From positions 1-5,853 of the forward strand of contig JBKPOW010000086.1 of assembly GCA_046733275.1 (NCBI GenBank): DNA of 5,853 nt. Reading direction: 5' to 3'. The position numbers and the translations under genes are program-made. The notes under the pieces were generated by a model. The model was not told the origin of the DNA and did not search any database. It was given only the letters and a program-made list of their open reading frames with translations. The stretch is from VRUE01 sp046733275. GTDB lineage: Bacteria; Actinomycetota; Thermoleophilia; Solirubrobacterales; 70-9. This document shows positions 1-4,730 of this stretch, piece by piece (position 1 is the stretch's first letter; each line of letters opens with the position of its first letter).

Positions 1-67
1 CGAGCGCGGCCGATCTCTCCCCCCTCCCGGCGCAAATCGACCCCGAACCCCGGCCGGAAGCCGCCCT
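1..67. other. Region before mrp
   Basis: GC-rich sequence of 67 bases with no complete gene that I can support. It ends with a probable ribosome binding site, GGAAG (56-60), for a TTG start of mrp at 68. No clear -10 or -35 box is visible, so mrp may be transcribed from further upstream, outside the window. Confidence 0.4.
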
Positions 68-1234
68 TTGCGAGAATGCGTGGCGATGCCACTTCCCACG
101 AATGACCAGGTGACCGAGGCGCTGCGGGGCGTAATCGACCCCGAGCTGCGCCGCTCCATCGTCGAGCTCGGAATGGTGCGCTCGATCGAGATCGAGGAGA
201 GCGGCCGGGTCGAGGTCGTCGTCTCGCTGACCACGGCCGGCTGCCCGATCCGCTCCCACTTCGAACAGGCCGTCGCCCAGCAGGTCTCCCAGCTCGACGG
301 CGTCACCGAGGTCGCCGTCGGCTTCGACGTCCTCTCCGACGAGGAGAAAGGCAACCTGCAGAAGACGCTCGGCCGGGCCAAGCTGCCCGAGGGCGCGCTG
401 GCCCAAGTCAAGAATGTGATCTGCGTCGCCTCGGGTAAGGGCGGCGTCGGCAAGTCGACGATGACCGCCAACCTGGCCGCGGCGCTGACCGCCGAAGGCC
501 ACCCCGCCGGCGCGCTCGACTGCGACGTCTACGGCTACTCGATCCCGCGCATGCTCGGTGTCAACCGCAAACCCGACGTCAACGCCGAGCGCAAGATCCT
601 GCCGCTCGAGGCGGCGGGCGGGGTCAAGGTGATGTCGATCGGCTTCTTCGTCGAGGAGAACGCGGCCGTCGTCTGGCGCGGCCCGATGCTGCACAAGGCG
701 ATCCAGCAGTTCCTCGAGGACGTCGCCTGGGGCGAGCTGGAGTACCTGCTGCTCGACCTGCCGCCCGGCACCGGCGACGTCTCGATGACCCTCTCCCAGC
801 TGCTGCCGCAGGCGAAGTTCGTGCTGGTCACCACGCCGCAGCCGGCGGCGCAGACGGTGGCCAAGCGCGCCGCCGACATGGCGCAGAAATTCGACCTCGA
901 GCTGCTCGGCGCGATCGAGAACATGTCGGGCTTCACCACCCCCGACGGCGAGCGCTTCACGATCTTCGGCGAGGGCGGCGGCCAGCTGCTCGCCGACGAG
1001 CTCGACATCCCCCTTCTGGGCAAGGTGCCGCTCTCAGAGCCGCTGCGCGAGCACGCCGACAACGGCTCCCCCCTGGTCACCGCCGACCCCGACTCGCCCG
1101 CTTCGCAGGCGATCCGCCAGGCCGCCCGCGGCATCCTCGCCGCCACCCCCCAGGAGCTGCCGGTCCTGCAGGCCACCCCGGCCGCGGCCGAAACCCCCCC
1201 GGTCAGCGGCACCCCGCTGCCGGTCGTTCAATAG
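68..1234 (+). CDS. mrp: Mrp/ApbC-family Fe-S cluster carrier P-loop ATPase
   Basis: Cytosolic P-loop NTPase of the Mrp/NBP35/ApbC family, which in studied members binds and passes on Fe-S clusters. Residues ~12-88 form a DUF59/MIP18 domain (IDPEL near 23-27, TTAGCP at 55-60). The ATPase domain starts near 115 with the deviant Walker A GKGGVGKST (123-131), then DCDVYGYSIPRMLG (151-164), VWRGPM (202-207) and LLLDLPPGTGD (227-237). The usual CxxC after ENMS is missing: the segment reads ENMSGFTTPDGERFTIFG (284-301), and the only cysteines are 4, 59, 119 and 152. A Pro/Ala-rich tail follows ~355. Length (388 aa) fits DUF59-Mrp fusions. Start: TTG at 68 has GGAAG at 56-60, 7 bases upstream; in-frame GTG at 80 and ATG at 86 are alternatives, and the ATG gives a more typical N-terminus (MPLPTNDQV). 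Family call is firm; start is uncertain. It ends 11 bases from the convergent nucleotidyltransferase gene. Confidence 0.95.
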   Translation: MRECVAMPLPTNDQVTEALRGVIDPELRRSIVELGMVRSIEIEESGRVEVVVSLTTAGCPIRSHFEQAVAQQVSQLDGVTEVAVGFDVLSDEEKGNLQKTLGRAKLPEGALAQVKNVICVASGKGGVGKSTMTANLAAALTAEGHPAGALDCDVYGYSIPRMLGVNRKPDVNAERKILPLEAAGGVKVMSIGFFVEENAAVVWRGPMLHKAIQQFLEDVAWGELEYLLLDLPPGTGDVSMTLSQLLPQAKFVLVTTPQPAAQTVAKRAADMAQKFDLELLGAIENMSGFTTPDGERFTIFGEGGGQLLADELDIPLLGKVPLSEPLREHADNGSPLVTADPDSPASQAIRQAARGILAATPQELPVLQATPAAAETPPVSGTPLPVVQ

Positions 1235-1245
1235 CGGGCGCCAGC

Positions 1246-1764
1246 CTAGTCTTGCCGCTGGCCCTCGGCCTCGGTCAAGGCTGCAACGTCTTCGAGGTCG
1301 ATCGGCCGGCCGGCAGCGCGCTTCATCCGGATCAGATCGTCGAGAGACGCGATCGCCACCTCAGTGCCATCGAGGTCGACTATCAGCGCGGCTTCGCGGA
1401 GCTTCTCGAACGCCCGGCCTCCCTTCGGTTCCTTGAGGATGTGGAGTTGGCCGTGACGGGTGAGCAAGGGCGGCACGATCGCAGCGACCGCCAGACGCTC
1501 AGGGTCGCCCGTGGGGAGCTCGGCTTTCTCGATGCCCGGCTCCAAAGGCCGCGCATCGAGCGCGGAAAGCGCCGCCGCCAGTCGTTGGAGATTCTCCGGC
1601 TCGGGGTCCGGTGCTACGTCGAGGTCCATGGTCGTGCGGCGATGTCCGTGCACCTGCGTGGCGACTCCACCGATGACGACGTAGTCCACCCCATGCCGGG
1701 CAAGAGCCTCGATCAGCTCGCCGACGTCGAGTGGGCGCTCTGCCGACTCATCCGGGGCGCTCAC
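1246..1764 (-). CDS. Small nucleotidyltransferase, putative toxin of an Xre/NTase pair
   Basis: A 172-aa nucleotidyltransferase-fold protein of the AbiEii/DUF6036-like type. Visible motifs are GGVATQVHGHRRTTMDLDV (32-50), with the glycine pair and the DxD metal-binding pair Asp47/Asp49, and a C-terminal block LDDLIRMKRAAGRPIDLEDV (141-160), whose 'lddLI.mK...GR..DleDl' pattern recurs in this family. Related proteins transfer nucleotides to RNA or protein targets, and several act as toxins or in phage defence; the substrate here cannot be read from sequence. The start is GTG at 1764, overlapping the TGA of the upstream Xre gene as GTGA. No strong ribosome binding site precedes it (only GAAGAAG), so translation is probably coupled to the regulator. 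It is convergent with mrp, 11 bases apart, with no obvious terminator between them. Toxin function is inference from gene pairing; a stand-alone modifying enzyme is possible. Confidence 0.85.
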   Translation of the reverse strand: MSAPDESAERPLDVGELIEALARHGVDYVVIGGVATQVHGHRRTTMDLDVAPDPEPENLQRLAAALSALDARPLEPGIEKAELPTGDPERLAVAAIVPPLLTRHGQLHILKEPKGGRAFEKLREAALIVDLDGTEVAIASLDDLIRMKRAAGRPIDLEDVAALTEAEGQRQD

Positions 1765-2129
1765 GGTTGACTTCTTCGGGTCGCAGCATGCCCTTCCCTG
1801 CGGGCCCGCTCCCCAGCAATGGCGATTTGCGAAGCCAGCCGGTTCCAGCTGATTGCCTCCCGAAGCCGTTCGGCCGGGCTCAGCTGCGCAGCTGCAGCGA
1901 GCTCATCCGGATCAACGGGACTCTCCAGCGGCTCGACCTCGAGGACGAGACGCTGCCCAATCGCCAACAGCAACTGCTCGAACCGCTCCAGCGTAGGTGC
2001 CTCGACCCCACGCTCGATCCGGCTGATCGCGTCCTGGCTGGTCCCCGCCCGCACGGCAAGAGACTGCTGGCTCAGCCCAGCAGCCTGCCGAACCGCCCGG
2101 AGTATGCCTGCAATGTCTTGACACCGCAT
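1761..2129 (-). CDS. Xre-family helix-turn-helix regulator, putative antitoxin
   Basis: A 122-aa DNA-binding protein. Residues ~8-62 form a Cro/C1 (HTH_3-like) domain: AGLSQQSLAVRAGTSQDAIS (17-36) holds the two DNA-contacting helices, followed by RIERGVEAPTLERFEQLL (37-54), which is classic for Xre proteins. A C-terminal extension (~63-122) includes SPAERLREAISWNRLA (84-99) and an Arg-rich tail. I have the impression that this kind of extension recurs in regulators paired with nucleotidyltransferases, and it may contact the partner protein. It is the first gene of a two-gene operon and overlaps the nucleotidyltransferase by four bases. The ATG at 2129 lies directly behind a -10 box and inside an 8-bp inverted repeat, which points to a leaderless message and self-repression. 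No Shine-Dalgarno is present upstream. HTH identity is firm; the antitoxin role is inferred. Confidence 0.9.
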   Translation of the reverse strand: MRCQDIAGILRAVRQAAGLSQQSLAVRAGTSQDAISRIERGVEAPTLERFEQLLLAIGQRLVLEVEPLESPVDPDELAAAAQLSPAERLREAISWNRLASQIAIAGERARREGHAATRRSQP

Positions 2130-2139
2130 AAGGTGTCAA
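2118..2139. promoter_or_regulatory. Perfect inverted repeat over the xre start codon, probable operator
   Basis: TTGACACC (2118-2125) and GGTGTCAA (2132-2139) are perfect 8-bp inverted arms around a 6-base spacer, GCATAA, which contains the complement of the ATG at 2129-2127. The right arm touches the last base of the -10 box. A dimeric Xre protein bound here would cover the transcription start and the start codon, as expected for autorepression. An RNA hairpin is less likely, because the predicted transcript begins inside or after the upstream arm. I saw no second copy elsewhere in the window. Confidence 0.6.
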
Positions 2140-2256
2140 TTATATAGCTTTCAGCGAGCGCGGGTCAGGAGGCCAGCGTGAGATTGACCGACGCGCGCGG
2201 CGACCGTCACCAGCGTCGCCAATCCCCACGAGAGCCGCTTCATATCGGCGCCCCGC
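2130..2256. other. Intergenic gap between ferredoxin and xre genes
   Basis: This gap of about 127 bases holds the xre promoter at its left end. It also contains a weak imperfect-context hairpin (GGCGAC 2199-2204 with GTCGCC 2215-2220, 10-base loop) that has no U-rich tail in either direction, so I do not call it a terminator. A 30-codon minus-strand reading frame (2243-2151, beginning MKRLSWGLATLVTVAARVGQ) starts 13 bases after the ferredoxin stop. It looks vaguely like a short signal or membrane segment but has no convincing ribosome binding site, so I do not call it a gene. Confidence 0.5.
2139..2168 (-). promoter_or_regulatory. Promoter of the Xre/NTase operon, probably leaderless
   Basis: On the minus strand a perfect -10 hexamer TATAAT lies at 2144-2139, set in an AT-rich run (CTATATAATT) that stands out from the GC-rich surroundings. 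A partial -35 match, CTGACC (2168-2163, four of six bases of TTGACA), sits 18 bases upstream. The A of the ATG is only 10 bases after the last T of the -10, so transcription should begin between 2132 and 2129, giving a 0-3 base leader. The absence of any Shine-Dalgarno before the ATG agrees. Leaderless mRNAs are common in actinobacteria. The start site itself is inferred. Confidence 0.65.
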
Positions 2257-2529
2257 TCAGGCTGCGCTCTTGCTCTTGTAGTACTCGGCGTTGATCTCTG
2301 CGTATTTGGCCCACTCGGCGGGGAGCTGGTCCTCGGCGAAGCAGGCGTCGACCGGGCAGGCCTCGACACAGGCATCGCAGTCGATGCACTCGTCGGGGTC
2401 GATGTAGAGCATCTCGACCGAGTCGTAGTCGGGCTCGTCCGGGGTCGGGTGGATGCAGTCCACCGGGCAGACCTCGACGCACGAGTTGTCCTTCTGGCCT
2501 ATGCACGGCTCGGCGATGACGTAGGTCAT
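2257..2529 (-). CDS. fdxA: 7Fe-8S ferredoxin (FdxA type)
   Basis: A 90-aa soluble electron carrier of the 3Fe-4S/4Fe-4S (7Fe) class. Cysteines align with Azotobacter-type FdI: Cys9, Cys17 and Cys58 should hold the 3Fe-4S cluster, and Cys21, Cys48, Cys51 and Cys54 the 4Fe-4S cluster (CIDCDAC at 48-54, EACPVDAC at 56-63). Cys25 matches the known free cysteine of the family; Cys63 is an extra one. The loop between the halves, HPTPDEPDYDSVEM (27-40), is longer than in short FdxA proteins. The tail after ~64 (EDQLPAEWAKYAEINAEYY) is the usual FdxA C-terminal extension. The ATG at 2529 is chosen because AGGAG (2544-2540 on the minus strand) lies 10 bases upstream and because MTYVIAEPC is the canonical N-terminus. 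It is divergent from the SDR gene. The redox partner is not indicated by its neighbours. Confidence 0.96.
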   Translation of the reverse strand: MTYVIAEPCIGQKDNSCVEVCPVDCIHPTPDEPDYDSVEMLYIDPDECIDCDACVEACPVDACFAEDQLPAEWAKYAEINAEYYKSKSAA

Positions 2530-2563
2530 TCGATGCTTTCTCCTGGGTCGACTTTGCGGTGCC

Positions 2564-2587
2564 CGGCGGGGATTCCGGGCCCCGCCG
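2564..2587 (-). other. GC-rich hairpin in the ferredoxin upstream region
   Basis: CGGCGGGG (2564-2571) and CCCCGCCG (2580-2587) form perfect 8-bp arms around an 8-base loop. On the minus strand it lies 35 bases upstream of the ferredoxin ATG and 20 bases before its ribosome binding site, so it would sit in the 5' leader if transcription starts near a possible -10 TAAAAT at 2606-2601 (no good -35 seen). It has no U-tract. In GC-rich DNA an 8-bp GC hairpin can arise by chance, so function is unproven. Confidence 0.35.
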
Positions 2588-2655
2588 CGCGCGAACGCAC
2601 ATTTTAGTGACGTGGGCGCGGAGTTGGGTGGCAGGCACCTGGAAATGGGCATGAT

Positions 2656-3543
2656 GTGCCGATGCTGCTGCTGACGGGGGCGACTGGAAGCATCGGATCG
2701 CGGCTGCTGCCGCTGTTGCTCGATCGGGGCGAGGACGTGCGCTGCCTTGTGCGCGAGCCGCGCCGACTCGGGCAGCATCGGGTCGACGTGCAGATCGCCC
2801 TCGGCGACCTCGGCGAGATGTCGGATCCCTACCTCGTGCGGCAGGCCCTGCGCGGCGTCGACGCGGTGATCCACCTGGCGGCGACGATCCGCGACCAGCC
2901 CCCCCACCGGATCGAGGAGCTGAACGGGCTGGCGACCGTGCGCCTGCTGCGCGCCGCCGAGCGCAGCGGCGTCGAGCGCTTCGACTTCTTCAGCGCCCTC
3001 GACGCCGCCGTCGCCCAGCGCACCCGGTTCTTCCGCGCCAAGTGGCTGGCGGAGCGAGCGGTCGTCTCGTCTCCCCTGCAGACCACCGTCTTCGCCCCCT
3101 CGATCGTCTACGACCGCAGCGACCCCTGGGTGACGCTGCTGCGCCGCTTCTCATTCCTGCCGGCGATGCCGGTCTCCGGCGGCGGGCAGGCGCGCTTCCA
3201 GCCGCTCTGGGCCGCCGACGCCGCCCGTTGCGTGATCGCCGGCCTCGACCGCGAGCCGCGCCCACGCTACGAGCTCGCCGGCCCGGAGACGCTCAGCTAC
3301 GACGAGATGTCCGACCTGGTCAGCCGCGTCGCCGGCCGGCCCCGACCCCTCGTCCACATTCCCCTGCCGATCGTCCGCGCCGGTTTGATCGCCCTTCGCA
3401 ACGTCTTCGGCGAGGCCGTGTTCGCAACCTGGGAGGAGGCAGAGCTGATGGAGGTGTCGATGACGAGCGAGCGCGGGACTGCGGACGTCGAGGAGTTGGG
3501 CGTCGCTCCGCGAAGGATGGGCGATGTCCTGGCGGAGAGCTAG
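2656..3543 (+). CDS. Atypical extended SDR, NAD(P)-binding epimerase/NDUFA9-like
   Basis: A 295-aa Rossmann-fold protein. The N-terminus carries the nucleotide-binding motif TGATGSIGS (7-15), and ALGDLGEM (48-55) and AVIHLAATIRD (70-80) match the acidic and 'HLAA' motifs of extended/atypical SDRs. Ser113 (FFSALD) occupies the usual catalytic Ser region. The expected YxxxK reads FFRAK, so Phe125 replaces Tyr while Lys129 remains. The 'FQPLWAADAARCVIAGL' block (181-197) and 'YELAGPETLSYDEM' (205-218) are typical of the NDUFA9-like NAD-binding group (complex I assembly or quinone-related, among others). The loss of Tyr suggests weak or non-classical dehydrogenase activity, or a binding role. The GTG at 2656 is preferred since GGAAA (2641-2645) lies 10 bases upstream; the ATG at 2662 is an alternative. 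The stop overlaps the next gene by 20 bases. The substrate is unknown. Confidence 0.88.
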   Translation: MPMLLLTGATGSIGSRLLPLLLDRGEDVRCLVREPRRLGQHRVDVQIALGDLGEMSDPYLVRQALRGVDAVIHLAATIRDQPPHRIEELNGLATVRLLRAAERSGVERFDFFSALDAAVAQRTRFFRAKWLAERAVVSSPLQTTVFAPSIVYDRSDPWVTLLRRFSFLPAMPVSGGGQARFQPLWAADAARCVIAGLDREPRPRYELAGPETLSYDEMSDLVSRVAGRPRPLVHIPLPIVRAGLIALRNVFGEAVFATWEEAELMEVSMTSERGTADVEELGVAPRRMGDVLAES

Positions 3544-4651
3544 GCGGCCGGCCGCTTCGGCACGGCGCGCCCTCGCTTCGATCGCCGCGGTCGCCCTCTT
3601 GGCGCTCGCCGCGACGCCCGCCTCCGCGCTCACCCTGGTGCCGCCGAAGCCGAACGTCTTCTTCGGCGTCAGCGACCGCGGCAGCGTCGAGGAGTTCGAC
3701 GAATTCACCGCGCTGCTGGGCGGCAAGCACCCGGCGCTGCTCGAGACCTTCCATCCTTGGGGCAACAGCCTCAACAACGCCTACGAACGCTGGCGCGAAA
3801 CGGGGACGCGGCCGATCCTCCACATCTCGACGATCGACGACCAGACGCTGGCCGAGCTGATCACGCCGCAGCAGATCGCCCTCGGCGCCGGCGACGACTA
3901 TCTGCTGCAGCTCAACGAGTTCTTCGCCCGACGTGGAGTGCTCGCCTACCTGCGGCCACTGGGCGAGCCCAACCGCTGCCTCAACGCCTGGTCGGCGGTC
4001 AACTGCGACGGCAGCCAGAAAGGCGGCGAATACACCACCGGCTGGTACAAGCAGGCGTTCCGCCGGATCGTCGCGATCGTGCGCGGCGGCGCCAGCCTCG
4101 AAGGGATCAATCTGACGCTGGCGGAAATCGGCCTGCCGCCGGTCAACCGCACCAAAGGCCCGCCGCCGACGGAACTGCCGGCGGCGCCGGTGAGCGTCAT
4201 CTGGAGCCCTCTGCCCGGCGGCTCGCCGCGGGTCAGAGGCAACTTCCCAGGCAATTACTGGCCGGGCGCCCGCTGGGTCGATTGGGCCGGCACCGACTTC
4301 TACTCGCAGTTCCCCGTCTGGAAGGACCTCAACCGTTTCTACGCGGGCAAGCAGTGGCGGCGCAAGCCGATCGCGATCGCCGAGTGGGGCGTCTACGGCG
4401 AAGACGAACCGCGCTTCGTCAAGCAGCTGGTCGCCTGGCTGACCAGGCGCCCGCGGGTGCGCATGTTCGTCTACTACACCGGCTTCGGCCCCGGCTACAA
4501 CCCCTACGACCTGAAGCTCTACCCGCGCACGACCAATACGCTGCGCCTCAAGGTCCGCCGTGCGACCTTCCTCACCGAAGCGGAATACAACGCGGGCATC
4601 CTCCCCCCGCTGCCGCCCAAACCGAAAAAAGGGACGCAGCCGAGCCAGTAA
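3524..4651 (+). CDS. Secreted GH26-like glycoside hydrolase
   Basis: A 375-aa exported protein. Residues 1-35 form a signal peptide: Arg-rich n-region, hydrophobic core AAVALLALAA (21-30) and ASA cleavage site before Leu36. The mature part resembles a GH26 (clan GH-A) TIM barrel: FFGVSD (46-51), LRPLGEPN (143-150) with Glu148 as candidate acid/base, VIWSPLPGG (225-233), YWPGARWVDWAGTDFY (245-260), and IAIAEWGVYG (283-292) with Glu287 as candidate nucleophile. GH26 members usually have His before the acid/base Glu; here it is Gly147. Cys152 and Cys161 could form a disulfide. A Pro/Lys-rich tail (360-375) follows. GH26 enzymes include beta-mannanases and related endoglucanases; the actual glycan is unknown. 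ATG at 3524 has AAGGA (3513-3517) six bases upstream and overlaps the SDR gene by 20 bases, implying co-expression. A carbohydrate-binding, non-catalytic role cannot be excluded. Confidence 0.82.
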   Translation: MSWRRARRPAASARRALASIAAVALLALAATPASALTLVPPKPNVFFGVSDRGSVEEFDEFTALLGGKHPALLETFHPWGNSLNNAYERWRETGTRPILHISTIDDQTLAELITPQQIALGAGDDYLLQLNEFFARRGVLAYLRPLGEPNRCLNAWSAVNCDGSQKGGEYTTGWYKQAFRRIVAIVRGGASLEGINLTLAEIGLPPVNRTKGPPPTELPAAPVSVIWSPLPGGSPRVRGNFPGNYWPGARWVDWAGTDFYSQFPVWKDLNRFYAGKQWRRKPIAIAEWGVYGEDEPRFVKQLVAWLTRRPRVRMFVYYTGFGPGYNPYDLKLYPRTTNTLRLKVRRATFLTEAEYNAGILPPLPPKPKKGTQPSQ

Positions 4652-4683
4652 AAGACGAGGGGCCCGATCTCCCGGGCCCCTCG
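4652..4683 (-). terminator. Intrinsic terminator of groEL, in the convergent gap
   Basis: CGAGGGGCCCG (4656-4666) and CGGGCCCCTCG (4673-4683) form perfect 11-bp arms with a 6-base loop, ATCTCC. Read on the minus strand, the stem is followed at once by TCTTTT, which runs into the stop codon of the convergent glycoside hydrolase gene. This is a standard rho-independent terminator for groEL, 47 bases past its TAG stop. On the plus strand the stem is followed by CAAAGCC, with no U-run, so termination of the hydrolase mRNA here would be weaker but possible. Confidence 0.85.
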
Positions 4684-4730
4684 CAAAGCCACTCGCCTGT
4701 TGAGACGAGCATACGCCTGGGCAGGCGTGG

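Noticed and set aside
1252..2147. Plus-strand frames opposite the NTase and Xre genes (1252-1770 and 1731-2147)
   Set aside because: Both are antisense to genes with clear conserved motifs and a GTGA overlap; their translations show no recognisable domain.
2199..2220. Hairpin GGCGAC/GTCGCC as a ferredoxin terminator
   Set aside because: Only 6-bp arms, a 10-base loop and no U-run on either strand.
2257..2907. Extended minus-strand start giving a 216-codon ferredoxin
   Set aside because: The extension runs antisense to the SDR gene and through the divergent control region. The ATG at 2529 has a good AGGAG and the canonical MTYVIAEPC N-terminus.
3042..3860. A 272-codon plus-strand frame overlapping the SDR and hydrolase genes
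   Set aside because: Arg/Pro-rich composition in an alternative frame of two well-supported genes; no motif.
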